A DNA stretch of 64,000 nucleotides from contig NC_011989.1 of assembly GCF_000016285.1 (NCBI RefSeq), forward strand, positions 499,001-563,000. Direction: 5' to 3'. Numbering within the stretch: the stretch's first letter is position 1; every line of letters begins with the position of its first letter. The stretch comes from Allorhizobium ampelinum S4. Its GTDB lineage: Bacteria; Pseudomonadota; Alphaproteobacteria; Rhizobiales; Rhizobiaceae. Below the pieces are notes generated by a model, which saw only the letters and a list, made by a program, of their open reading frames with translations, did not search any database and was not told the origin of the DNA. A program made the position numbers and the translations under genes. Below are positions 16,606-25,763 of this stretch, piece after piece.

Positions 16606-19600
16606 ATGAACGGACAGCGGTCTCCATCGCAGAGCTATAGAGCTCCCGGCCAGATGCCGCCTCACCAGGTGGAGACGCGTCAGGCTGACCCTCGCCCCGT
16701 CGGTGCCTCGTCGCTGGATGCCCTGAGCCGCACGATCGAGGGGCTGGAGGCGCGGATCGAAGGTCTGATGAATGGCATCTCCGGCGGCGTCTCCAGAGAT
16801 GTTCGCTCGGCAACCAGTGCTTTTTCCGATAAGCCATTGCAGGCTTCGGCAGAGATGCCGCCTGCTGCGACCTCTTCTGTTCCTGCCGACCGGCTCGATC
16901 CGTTGGCCGAAATCCGCGCCCGGCAACGGGCGTTGGAAGCGGCACGCCCACCCGCTCCGGGACGGGCGTCGCTGCGCGACAGCGATCCGAAATATCAAGC
17001 GCCTGAGAGTGTTTCAGTGCGCCCGCCCCAGGTGCTGGAATTGGCCCCGCAACTGATGGCTGGCAGTAGTGCCGCGCCCTTGCCGGATTTCTATAAGGCC
17101 CTGTCTACCCTGCGCGCTGACCTGCGCCAGGATATCAGCGAGAGCCTTGCTGGCGAAATCGGTGCTTTGCGCTCCGATATCCAGGATATCAGGGTTATGG
17201 CTGAAGAAAGCCGTGAAGCCGCTGGCCTGCGTGAGGATTTCATGCGCATGGCCGACAGCCTGGAGCGGATCGGCCATCCCGCCGCGCCCGAAACCGAAGC
17301 ATTGCGGGCCGATTTCGAGGAATTGCGCTCGTTGATGGACGGACTTGCCCGCGATAGCGGCACACAGACCATGGAAACCCGTTGGAGCGCGCTTGAAGCC
17401 CGGCTCGACACCATCGCGCCTGAGCGCATCCAGCAGGACCTGTTGCAGCTTGCCTACCGGCTGGATGAGATCAAGCAGCAATTGGGCACGATCGGTGATG
17501 TGCGCTCCGTGCGGCTCCTGGAAGACAAGCTGGTTGCCATTGCCAAGGCGCTTGAACATATCGGCCAGCATCTGGAGCCCAACAGCCAGGCGATGCTGGA
17601 GCAGTTCGGCCAGCTCGATCACCGTCTGGACGAGATTTCTCGCGCCATTTCCGTTGCCGGACGTCATGGTGGGCAAGCCACCGACCCGCGTCTGATCGAG
17701 CGTCTGGAAGACCGGATCGCCACGATTGCCCATCATCTGGAACTGATTTCCGAGCAGACCGCTGGGTTTCCGGCTGGCGATCTTGACCGCCGTCTCGAAG
17801 CGCTGTCGCTGAAAATTGAGGATCTGGCGCACCAACAGGCCGCCCAGCGGCTGGAAGAGCGGCTGGACGATCTGACCCGCATGCTGGAAATGTCGCAGCG
17901 TGAAAGCCTGCAACCCGAACTGACCGGCTATCTCTCCGATATCTCCCGCAAGATCGACGCGCTGGACCATGCTTCGCTGAGCGACAAGCTGGCCGAGCAG
18001 ATTGCCGTGATCGGTAGGCGAATCGATCAGATCGATGCTCAGCCGACGGTATCATCGGTGGATGAAAACCTGCTGCGCAGCCTGGACGACCGGCTTTACT
18101 CCATCGCTGCCCGTCTGGATGAGACGAGTGCCTCGCCATCCGGTGATGGCTCCGCCATTGCCGGGTTGGAACAGCAGATCGCCCATCTCTCGGCGCTGAT
18201 CAGCGCCTCGCCCTTGACGGACAATGGCCAGGGTGAGCGTATCGAAGGCCGGATGGCGGCCCTTGAGGATTATCTGGCGACCAGCGACGAGTATATCGTC
18301 GAGGCGGCCCGCCAGGCCGCCGAAGCTGTGATGGACAATTATGCCCGCCAAAGCCCGGCCTCCGTTCAGGTGGCGGGACAGGACCAGATTGCCGAAACAC
18401 TGGGCGTTCTGGCCGATCACCTGCGCCACCTGGAAGAAATCAGCCGGGGCGGGGAGGAACGCAGCCACCGTACCGTCGAGGCTTTGCACCAGACCCTGGT
18501 GCAGATTGCTGAAAAACTCGACCAGATGGACCGCCGGACTGCCACCGCCAACAGTGAGGAAGATCGCGCCGATAAGTCGGTTGCGGCTGCGCAGCGGACC
18601 GCGTCCGTTGAGACCGACGTGGAACCGGTTGTTGACCTTCTTCAGGCTGAAGACACTATCGATGCGCCCGCTCATGCCGAGGCTCGTCCGCAGAGCGATG
18701 ATGGGAAGGCCGCGAAACCCAGCCTGATCGCCGGTTTGAGCCGGCGCCTGAAGCCGAAGATCAAGAAAGCGCAGACCGAGACCGCGACTCCGGCAAAGGC
18801 CGCCGCTCCGCAGCCGCGTCAGATGATCGAGGATGCGCCTTCCATCGATCCCGTTGATATCCTCCCCCCGGAAGAGGCCAATGAATTGCTGGAACCTGGT
18901 TCCGGCAAGCCGGATGTGCGCAAGATCCTGGAAAAGGTCCGGGCGCGTCAGCAGGCCGGTTCTGCACCGGCTGAACCTGCGCTTGGTGCGGCAGGTGTAA
19001 AACCGGCATCAGCGGATGACCGGATGGATTTCATTGCCGCAGCGCGCCGCGCCGCACAGGCGGCAGCCCAGGAAACCGATCGGGCCAGCCGCCCTAGCCG
19101 GACAGCCCTTGCTGACGAAGTCGCTGGCGGCTCGGCCTTTTCCAGATATCGTCGCCCGATCCTGATGGCGGTCGGCGCGCTTTTGCTGGCGGCCCTTGCC
19201 GTCTCGGCAGTAAAGACGCTTGGCGGCGGCAATGCTCCGGCTCCGGCCGCGCAAGCGCCTGCCACACCGGCACCTGCCAAACTGGCACCCTCTGCGGCCA
19301 TTGAGGCACCTTCGATCCAGCAGGCACCTCAACAACCAGTTCGGGCGGTCGAGATCAAGGCCGAAGCGCCGCAATCCCAGCCCGCGGTGGAAAGCACCGA
19401 GGCCGAGCTATCTTCCGCGCCGGTCATTCCGGTGACGTCACCGACAGGACAGGCCAGCCTTTCCTCCACCCCGATGGATGGCAGCCAGACGGTCGCCGGT
19501 CTCTCGGCTCAACCGCCGATGCCGGATGCGGCCCAGGCCGGATTTACCGCCCCGAAGACTGAGGCGGTCAAGCCGCTGTTTGAGGTGCCCGCCGATCTGT

Positions 19601-20433
19601 CTCCCGCTTCCCTGGTGACGGCTGCCAAGGCGGGCGAGCCAGCTGCCCTATTCGAAATCGGTTCGCGCTATATGGAAGCACGCGGCCTGCCCGGTGATGT
19701 CTCACAGGCTGCGGTCTGGTTCCAGCGCGCCGCCGATCTGGGGCTGGCGCCTGCTCAATATCGCCTTGCCGGGCTTTATGAAAAAGGCACTGGCGTTCAG
19801 CGCGACCTGACACGGGCGAAAGGGCTTTACAGCCAGGCCGCTGACGCGGGCAATGCCAGCGCCATGCATAACCTCGCCGTGCTCTACGCCTCCGGTGGCG
19901 ATGGCAAGCCGGATATGGATGCGGCGGCCAAGTGGTTTGCCAGGGCCGCCGACCTCGGCGTGACGGACAGCCAGTTTAATCTCGCGGTGCTCTATGCGCG
20001 CGGTACGGGTGTGAAGCCGGATCTGGAAGCCTCCTATAAATGGTTCGCGCTGGCCGCCAGCCAGGGCGACAAGGATGCCGCTGCCAAGCAGGAAGAAGTG
20101 GCAAGATCGATGCAGCCTGCTGCACTTGCTCGTGCCAAGGCGAGCGTCCAGCAATGGCAGACAATGCCAATGAATGCCGATGCCAACACGGTCAACCTGC
20201 CGGATGAATGGGTCGGCAAGAGCCTGAAGACCGGCAGCGTCGATATGGAAAAGGCGGTCCGCAACATCCAGGCCATCCTCAACAAGAACGGCTTCAATGC
20301 CGGTGAGCCGGATGGCAAGCTCGGTGCCCGCACCGTTGCCGCTATCAAGGCCTTCCAGACCTCGGTGGGCCAGGAGCCAAGCGGCAAGGTTTCCAATGAG
20401 TTGGTCAAGGCGTTGCTGGCCCACAACGGGTGA
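16606..20433 (+). CDS. podJ: PodJ-like polar localization factor
   Basis: A 1275-residue protein with the PodJ layout: a long cytoplasmic part rich in coiled coil and repeated LEDRL/LE-type heptads (about residues 20-680), a Pro/Ala-rich linker, one membrane helix (RRPILMAVGALLLAALAVSA near 850), a Pro/Ala periplasmic linker, Sel1-like repeats (about 1000-1170; ALFEIGSRYMEARG, AQYRLAGLYEKGTG) and a C-terminal peptidoglycan-binding domain (about 1215-1275; IQAILNKNGFNAGEPDGKLG). In Caulobacter and Agrobacterium PodJ marks the new or growing pole. The start is uncertain because the site before 16606 is weak. Confidence 0.88.
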   Translation: MNGQRSPSQSYRAPGQMPPHQVETRQADPRPVGASSLDALSRTIEGLEARIEGLMNGISGGVSRDVRSATSAFSDKPLQASAEMPPAATSSVPADRLDPLAEIRARQRALEAARPPAPGRASLRDSDPKYQAPESVSVRPPQVLELAPQLMAGSSAAPLPDFYKALSTLRADLRQDISESLAGEIGALRSDIQDIRVMAEESREAAGLREDFMRMADSLERIGHPAAPETEALRADFEELRSLMDGLARDSGTQTMETRWSALEARLDTIAPERIQQDLLQLAYRLDEIKQQLGTIGDVRSVRLLEDKLVAIAKALEHIGQHLEPNSQAMLEQFGQLDHRLDEISRAISVAGRHGGQATDPRLIERLEDRIATIAHHLELISEQTAGFPAGDLDRRLEALSLKIEDLAHQQAAQRLEERLDDLTRMLEMSQRESLQPELTGYLSDISRKIDALDHASLSDKLAEQIAVIGRRIDQIDAQPTVSSVDENLLRSLDDRLYSIAARLDETSASPSGDGSAIAGLEQQIAHLSALISASPLTDNGQGERIEGRMAALEDYLATSDEYIVEAARQAAEAVMDNYARQSPASVQVAGQDQIAETLGVLADHLRHLEEISRGGEERSHRTVEALHQTLVQIAEKLDQMDRRTATANSEEDRADKSVAAAQRTASVETDVEPVVDLLQAEDTIDAPAHAEARPQSDDGKAAKPSLIAGLSRRLKPKIKKAQTETATPAKAAAPQPRQMIEDAPSIDPVDILPPEEANELLEPGSGKPDVRKILEKVRARQQAGSAPAEPALGAAGVKPASADDRMDFIAAARRAAQAAAQETDRASRPSRTALADEVAGGSAFSRYRRPILMAVGALLLAALAVSAVKTLGGGNAPAPAAQAPATPAPAKLAPSAAIEAPSIQQAPQQPVRAVEIKAEAPQSQPAVESTEAELSSAPVIPVTSPTGQASLSSTPMDGSQTVAGLSAQPPMPDAAQAGFTAPKTEAVKPLFEVPADLSPASLVTAAKAGEPAALFEIGSRYMEARGLPGDVSQAAVWFQRAADLGLAPAQYRLAGLYEKGTGVQRDLTRAKGLYSQAADAGNASAMHNLAVLYASGGDGKPDMDAAAKWFARAADLGVTDSQFNLAVLYARGTGVKPDLEASYKWFALAASQGDKDAAAKQEEVARSMQPAALARAKASVQQWQTMPMNADANTVNLPDEWVGKSLKTGSVDMEKAVRNIQAILNKNGFNAGEPDGKLGARTVAAIKAFQTSVGQEPSGKVSNELVKALLAHNG

Positions 20434-20821
20434 TGCGGGGGCGCGGCTGGTGGTGTTTGGTCGTCAGTGTCGATGCGACTGGAAACTGTGAAGTTCAGAT
20501 TGACCCGGACAAACTCAACTTTCGCTGAGGCAAACTCAGGCGAGAGAGCGCGCCGAAAGATTTTGCGTCTGCCGTTTTGCCTTGCAGGCGAACGAAATCC
20601 TCTTACAATCGCCTAAACACACCTACGGGACTGATCAATATTGCCGGATGCCGGGCGAGCGTCAGGATTTTAGAATACGTGACGCTTGAGGTTTTTTGGG
20701 TAAGATCCCCTAAATCTACCGGGATTTAAGGAATGATATCGTAAGGATTGACGGGCATCGTCATGGGCATTCCGGTCGTGACGGCGGAATTTGGCATTTC
20801 GGGCGCATTTCGAGGACAGCC
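20434..20821. other. Intergenic region between podJ and the TauE gene
   Basis: 388 bp without a supported gene. A near-palindrome CCTAAATC / GATTTAAGG lies at about 20709-20730, shortly before the TauE/SafE gene, and could be an operator. I see no clear podJ terminator with a T-run. Confidence 0.35.
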
Positions 20822-21745
20822 GTGACACTTTACCTGCCGATTGCGGAACTGTCGGTGAATATTTTCATCATCCTCGGCATGGGCGCGGCTGTTGGCTTTC
20901 TCTCGGGCATGTTTGGTGTCGGCGGCGGGTTCCTGATTACCCCCTTGCTGATCTTCTATAATATTCCGCCCGTCGTTGCCGTTGCCACCGGCGCCAATCA
21001 GGTGGTGGCCTCTTCGGTTTCCGGCGCCATGAGCCATTTTCGGCGTGGCTCGCTGGATTTGAAGCTTGGCGGCGTGCTGCTGGTTGGCGGGTTGTTCGGC
21101 GCGTCGCTCGGCATGTGGATCTTTGTCGCTCTGCGTAAGCTCGGCCAGATCGACCTGTTCATTTCCATCCTCTATGTCGTGCTGCTGGGCTCCATCGGCA
21201 CGCTGATGCTCTGGGAAAGCATCGGTGCGCTGCGCCGTGCGGCCCGCAAGCAGCCAGCGCCCGTGCGCCGCCCCGGTCATCATAATTGGGTGCATCGGCT
21301 GCCCTTCAAGATGCGCTTCAAGAAATCGAAGATCTATCTCAGCGCCATCCCCATTCTGGTGCTGGGTTTCCTCGTCGGCGTGCTGACGCCGATGGGCATC
21401 GGCGGCGGCTTCATTCTGGTGCCAGCGATGATCTATCTGTTGCGCATCCCCACCAATGTCGTGGTCGGCACCTCGCTGTTCCAGATCATCTTCGTCAGCG
21501 CCTTCACCACCATTGCCCAGGCCAAGGCCAATTATTCGGTCGATATCGTTCTGGCCTTCATGCTGATGATCGCTGGCGTGATCGGCGCGCAATATGGGGT
21601 GCGGGTCGGCCAGAAACTGCGCGGCGAACAATTGCGTGCTCTGCTGGGCCTGCTGGTGATGGCCGTTGGCCTGCGCCTTGCCATCGAACTGGTGATGACC
21701 CCTGACGATGCCTATTCGATCGTGGTGGGGAGTACGGGCCGATGA
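20822..21745 (+). CDS. TauE/SafE-family anion exporter
   Basis: A 307-residue membrane protein with about eight helices and the family's repeated motif: GFLSGMFGVGGGFLITPLL near residue 25 and a second copy, VGVLTPMGIGGGFILVPAM, near 190. The family moves sulfite or organosulfonates across the inner membrane. A GTG start at 20822 follows GAGG. The stop overlaps the start of the next gene by four bases (ATGA), so both proteins are probably made together. Confidence 0.92.
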   Translation: MTLYLPIAELSVNIFIILGMGAAVGFLSGMFGVGGGFLITPLLIFYNIPPVVAVATGANQVVASSVSGAMSHFRRGSLDLKLGGVLLVGGLFGASLGMWIFVALRKLGQIDLFISILYVVLLGSIGTLMLWESIGALRRAARKQPAPVRRPGHHNWVHRLPFKMRFKKSKIYLSAIPILVLGFLVGVLTPMGIGGGFILVPAMIYLLRIPTNVVVGTSLFQIIFVSAFTTIAQAKANYSVDIVLAFMLMIAGVIGAQYGVRVGQKLRGEQLRALLGLLVMAVGLRLAIELVMTPDDAYSIVVGSTGR

Positions 21746-22560
21746 TCCTGTGCCGGTTCCTCCTTATCGCGCTGATCGCACTTTCTGGCGCAATCCCGTT
21801 TGCGAGCGCGGCGAGCGCCCAGATCCCCTTTCTGACCCCTGATAGTACCGGTAAGGAAACGCTGGAAATCGGCACGTCCACCAATGAAATCGCCATTACC
21901 TCGGATTTTCGCGGTGCGGATCTCACTGTGTTTGGTGCGCTGAACAATGTCGATCAATTGCTGCTGGCCATCGGCCAATATGATGTCGTGGTGACGCTGG
22001 AAGGCCCGAGGGAAGCGGCGACCGTGCGGCGCAAGGAGCGGTTCCTTGGCATCTGGGTCAACCGTCAATCCCTGACCTTCGAGCGGGTGCCGACCTCGTA
22101 TTCGGTTGCCAGCACCAGGCCGGTGCAGGCGATTGCCCCACGCGAGGTTCTGAACGATCTGGGGCTTGGCGTCGACTATCTGCCATTGACGCCGACTGGC
22201 CATTTCGTTGGCGACATCAATATGGGCGAGTTCCGGGCTGCCTATCGCCGCCTGCAACAGACGAGCGGCCTTTATCAGGAGGGCGATACCGGTATTCGCT
22301 TCGTCAGCACCAATCTGTTTCGCGCCAGCCTGCGGCTGCCCGCCAGTATTCCCGATGGCGTGCATGTCGTGCATGCCTATCTGTTCAAGAGCGGCGTCTT
22401 CCTGGCCCAGAAGGATCTGCGCCTGCGCGTGGTGAAGACCGGTGTCGAACAGGCAATCACCGATGCTGCCCATAACCAGCCCTTGTCCTACGGTATCTTC
22501 GCCGTGCTGGTGGCTGTCATCACCGGGTGGACGGCCAGCATTGTCTTCCGCAAGGATTGA
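21742..22560 (+). CDS. TIGR02186-family exported membrane-anchored protein
   Basis: 272 residues: a signal peptide (about 1-26), a beta-rich periplasmic region (LEIGTSTNEIAITSDFRGAD near 35) and one C-terminal membrane helix (YGIFAVLVAVITGWTASIVF) with a short positively charged tail. This is the conserved TIGR02186 partner of TauE/SafE exporters in alphaproteobacteria. It may be an accessory subunit on the periplasmic face; that role is inferred from strict pairing and the ATGA overlap. Confidence 0.85.
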   Translation: MILCRFLLIALIALSGAIPFASAASAQIPFLTPDSTGKETLEIGTSTNEIAITSDFRGADLTVFGALNNVDQLLLAIGQYDVVVTLEGPREAATVRRKERFLGIWVNRQSLTFERVPTSYSVASTRPVQAIAPREVLNDLGLGVDYLPLTPTGHFVGDINMGEFRAAYRRLQQTSGLYQEGDTGIRFVSTNLFRASLRLPASIPDGVHVVHAYLFKSGVFLAQKDLRLRVVKTGVEQAITDAAHNQPLSYGIFAVLVAVITGWTASIVFRKD

Positions 22561-22593
22561 GAGGCATTTAGACAATCGGCACGCAATCGGGCG

Positions 22594-22611
22594 TTGTCAT
22601 CTGCCTGTCAT
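22594..22611 (+). promoter_or_regulatory. PHO box upstream of alkaline phosphatase
   Basis: TTGTCAT-CTGC-CTGTCAT is two 7-bp half-sites at 11-bp spacing, an almost perfect PhoB site (CTGTCAT-N4-CTGTCAT), 55 bp before the alkaline phosphatase start. It predicts induction by phosphate starvation. Confidence 0.8.
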
Positions 22612-22665
22612 CTCTGCGCCCTAAGACCGCCCTGCAATCATCTGGCACATATTGGGGGAAACATT

Positions 22666-24420
22666 ATGCGCACCATTCTCGCAGCTCTTTTTACCACGAC
22701 GGTTCTGGCAGGTGGCGCTCAAGCCGCCACGGTCTATCCGCTTGATCGCGCCACGATCCTCACCGGTTCTCCCTTTGATTTCAAGGTCGAGCTGAAATCT
22801 GTCGTCAAGCCGGAAGACGTAAAAATCACCGTTAACGGCCAGGACTACAAGGCCGTGTTCGGCAGCCAGGCACAGTTCACCGCCGAAGAAAAAGGCAAGG
22901 AAGGCAAGGTTCTGGGTTCGGCCCTGATCCTGCGTGATGTCAAGCTTCCGGCAGGCTCCTACAAGGTCGAGGTTTCGGCTGGCGACGAAAAGAAATCCGT
23001 CACCTGGGATGTCTATGCGACCCAGCAAAAGCCTGTTGCCAAGAATATCATTTTCTTCCTCGGCGACGGTCTGTCGGTTGCCCACCGCACCGGCGCCCGC
23101 ATCATGTCCAAGGGCATGACCGAAGGCAAGGCTAACGGCCACCTCAACATGGATAGCCTCGACCGGATGGCCTTTATCGGCACGTCCTCGACCAATGCCA
23201 TCGCCACCGATAGCGCCAACACCATGTCGGCCTATATGACCGGCCACAAGACCGCCGTGAACGCGCTTGGCGTTTATGCCGACCGCACCCCGAACACCCT
23301 TGATGACCCGAAGGTCGAAACCATTGCCGAGGCGCTGCGCCGCACCACCAAAAAGTCGATTGGTATTGTTTCTCCGGCTGAAATCGAAGATGCAACGCCC
23401 GCTGCCGTGGTCTCCCATACCCGCGCCCGCGCCGACAAGGCCGAAATTGTCGGCATGATGTTCAACGTCAAGCCGGATGTCATCCTGGGTGGCGGTTCGG
23501 CCTATTTCCTGTCCAAGTCCATCCCCGGCTCGAAGCGCAAGGACGACAAGGACTATATCGCCGAGTTCAAGAATGCGGGCTATACGCTGGCGACCTCAAA
23601 GACCGAACTGGACGCTGCTGCTGGCACCAATAGCGGCAAGCTGCTCGGTCTGTTTCATACCGGCAACATGGATACGCTTCTGGATCGCAAGTTCCTGAAG
23701 AAGGGGACCGTCGACAAATTCCCCGATCAGCCGGGCCTGGTCGATATGACCAAGGTTGCCCTTGATCAGCTCTCCAAGAACCAGGACGGCTTCTTCCTGA
23801 TGGTCGAAGGCGCTTCCATCGATAAAATGTCCCATCCGATGGATTGGGATCGGGCTATGTATGAAACCATCGAATTCGATCAGGCGATTGGGCTTGGCCT
23901 CGAATTCCTGAAGACTCATCCGGATACGCTGATCGTCGTCACCGGCGACCACACCCATGGCGTTTCCATCATCGGAACCATTGACGACGACAAGCCCGGC
24001 ACCGAGATGCGCGAAAAGGTTGGCGTCTATGCCGATGCCGGCTTCCCGAACTATGAAGACAAGGACGGCGACGGCTTCCCGGACAAGGTCGATGTATCGC
24101 GTCGCCTGGCGGTGTTTTCGTCCAACTTCCCGGACTATTACGAGACCTTCCGCCCTAAGATGGACGGTCCGTTCGAACCCGCCATCCAGAACGAGAAGAA
24201 GCAATACGTCGCCAACGAGGCCTATAAGTCGGTGCCGGGTGCGGTTTTCCGCGAAGGCAATCTGCCACGCTCCGCCGACACCGCCGTCCACGCTGTTGAC
24301 GATGTCGTGCTTCAGGCCACGGGTGCCGGTTCGGAAGGCTTCAAGGGCTATTTGGAAGAAAGCGACGTCTACAAGGTATTGGCCGACGCTTTTGCCCTTG
24401 GTGCGCCAAAGGCCAACTAA
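22666..24420 (+). CDS. Secreted alkaline phosphatase (PhoA superfamily)
   Basis: Releases phosphate from organic esters in the periplasm or outside. 584 residues: a signal peptide (1-20, AGGAQA cleavage), a beta-rich N-terminal domain (about 25-118), then the phosphatase core with metal ligand Asp134 (FFLGDG), nucleophile Ser183 (TDSANT), EGASIDKMSH (381-390) and TGDHTHG (426-432). A DxDGDGxxDxxD loop at 465-476 (DKDGDGFPDKVD) looks like a calcium-binding insert. The start at 22666 has GGGGGA upstream. A PHO box lies 55 bp upstream and a terminator-like hairpin follows. Confidence 0.94.
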   Translation: MRTILAALFTTTVLAGGAQAATVYPLDRATILTGSPFDFKVELKSVVKPEDVKITVNGQDYKAVFGSQAQFTAEEKGKEGKVLGSALILRDVKLPAGSYKVEVSAGDEKKSVTWDVYATQQKPVAKNIIFFLGDGLSVAHRTGARIMSKGMTEGKANGHLNMDSLDRMAFIGTSSTNAIATDSANTMSAYMTGHKTAVNALGVYADRTPNTLDDPKVETIAEALRRTTKKSIGIVSPAEIEDATPAAVVSHTRARADKAEIVGMMFNVKPDVILGGGSAYFLSKSIPGSKRKDDKDYIAEFKNAGYTLATSKTELDAAAGTNSGKLLGLFHTGNMDTLLDRKFLKKGTVDKFPDQPGLVDMTKVALDQLSKNQDGFFLMVEGASIDKMSHPMDWDRAMYETIEFDQAIGLGLEFLKTHPDTLIVVTGDHTHGVSIIGTIDDDKPGTEMREKVGVYADAGFPNYEDKDGDGFPDKVDVSRRLAVFSSNFPDYYETFRPKMDGPFEPAIQNEKKQYVANEAYKSVPGAVFREGNLPRSADTAVHAVDDVVLQATGAGSEGFKGYLEESDVYKVLADAFALGAPKAN

Positions 24421-24436
24421 GCCTGCTATGATACTC

Positions 24437-24467
24437 GGCTCCGGGTGCGGATATCGCATCCGGAGCC
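24437..24467 (+). terminator. Terminator-like hairpin after alkaline phosphatase
   Basis: A 13-bp stem GGCTCCGGGTGCG / CGCATCCGGAGCC with one G-U pair closes the loop GATAT and is followed by TGTTCTATT. It lies 16 bases after the stop. Confidence 0.7.
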
Positions 24468-24575
24468 TGTTCTATTGAGACTTCCACCATTTGTTTTTAC
24501 GCATTTCCTGGAAATGCTCTATTTTTGAGGGTGCATGGCGTGGTGCGATGCCGTGTTCAGTGCCGAGGCGTTACG

Positions 24576-25043
24576 ATGAAAGATCTCAGCAGGGTTGCTT
24601 TTCGGCGGCGAGACAGTTTGGCCCTTTTCGGGTGTGCCGCCCTTGGGCTGTTCTCAAAACCGGCAAAGGCAGCACCGCAGCTGATCGATTTTGACCAGCT
24701 CTATGGCAAGGTTGGCGTGCTCGGGCTGGAATTTTCCGACATGGTCAAACAGGCTGCCGGAAAGCCGGTGGCGATGCGCGGTTTTATGGCGCCGCCGCTG
24801 AAGGCGGAAGCGGCGTTTTTCGTGCTGACGGAAATTCCGATGGCGCTCTGCCCGTTCTGTTCCTCGGACGCGGACTGGCCGGACAATATCGTCGTGGTCT
24901 ACCTGGATAGAAAGCAGACATTCGTGCAGCCGGGAACCCGCATCGAAGTGGCTGGAACCCTGGAAATGGGGTCCTGGACCGACCCTGAAACGGGTTTCGT
25001 TAGTCTGTTGCGGCTGAGAAATGCCACTTATGGCACGGTGTGA
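24576..25043 (+). CDS. Exported CPFC-motif protein (DUF3299-like), ABC system partner
   Basis: A 155-residue protein with a signal peptide of Tat-like character (RRRDSLALFGCAALGLF, cleaved near KAAPQ). The mature part is beta-rich, with VAMRGFMAPPL, then MALCPFCSSDADWPDN around the two cysteines (about 89 and 92), and a late IEVAGTLEMGSW strand. Architecture resembles DUF3299 proteins, which are encoded with LolD/MacB-like ABC genes. It starts a three-gene operon: 6 bp precede the ATPase. The Cys pair may bind metal or be redox active; this is inference. Confidence 0.75.
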   Translation: MKDLSRVAFRRRDSLALFGCAALGLFSKPAKAAPQLIDFDQLYGKVGVLGLEFSDMVKQAAGKPVAMRGFMAPPLKAEAAFFVLTEIPMALCPFCSSDADWPDNIVVVYLDRKQTFVQPGTRIEVAGTLEMGSWTDPETGFVSLLRLRNATYGTV

Positions 25044-25049
25044 TCACCC

Positions 25050-25763
25050 ATGATGTCGCTTGCTCTCGAGGATGTCGCGGTCCGCTATATTGGTTTGCCG
25101 AAGCCGGTTTTAAACATTGGTCGGCTTGAGGTTGCCGCCGGGGCTCAACTGGCGATCACCGGCGGTTCCGGTTCGGGCAAAAGCACGCTTGTTAATGTGA
25201 TGACGGGGTTGGAGCGCCTGCGCCAAGGCCAAGCCCGCTGGAACGGCACCGACCTGTCGGGTCTGTCAGAGGGCGCGCGCGACCGGTTCCGCGCGGCGCA
25301 TATCGGTCTTGTCATGCAGGAATTTCATTTGTTCTCCGGCCTGTCGGCCATCGACAATATCCTGCTGCCAGCCCGGCTGGCGCGGGTGGGGACGCCTGCT
25401 TGCGTCAAGCGCGCCCACGACTTGATGCAGCGTTTCGGCCTTGGGCGTCCTGATCAGGCTATTGAAACCATGTCGCGTGGCGAAATGCAGCGGGTGGCGG
25501 TGGCCCGGGCGCTGTTGAGAAAACCCGGCGTGATCATTGCCGACGAGCCGACCGCAAGCCTCGACGCCGAGGCGGGGGCTGCGGTTGCCGATCTTCTTCT
25601 GGATCTTGCGAAAAGTGAGGGCAGCACCTTGATCGTCGTTTCCCACGATGCCCGTCTGGTGGAGCGCCTGCCCCGCAGGATCGAATTGAAAAACGGCGAA
25701 ATCGTCCATGACACAGGTGACTTTGTTGGGCATCAGGCCGGCCCTCGGGAAGGTGACGCATGA
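25050..25763 (+). CDS. ABC transporter ATP-binding protein (LolD/MacB type)
   Basis: 237 residues with Walker A GGSGSGKST (about 38-46), a Q-loop VMQEFHLFSG, a degenerate signature MSRGEMQR in place of LSGGQQR, Walker B VIIADEPTASLD and the H-loop VVSHD. It belongs to the LolD/MacB branch that powers mechanotransmission or envelope processes rather than classical import. The stop overlaps the permease start by four bases (ATGA). A second in-frame ATG is three bases later. Confidence 0.92.
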   Translation: MMSLALEDVAVRYIGLPKPVLNIGRLEVAAGAQLAITGGSGSGKSTLVNVMTGLERLRQGQARWNGTDLSGLSEGARDRFRAAHIGLVMQEFHLFSGLSAIDNILLPARLARVGTPACVKRAHDLMQRFGLGRPDQAIETMSRGEMQRVAVARALLRKPGVIIADEPTASLDAEAGAAVADLLLDLAKSEGSTLIVVSHDARLVERLPRRIELKNGEIVHDTGDFVGHQAGPREGDA

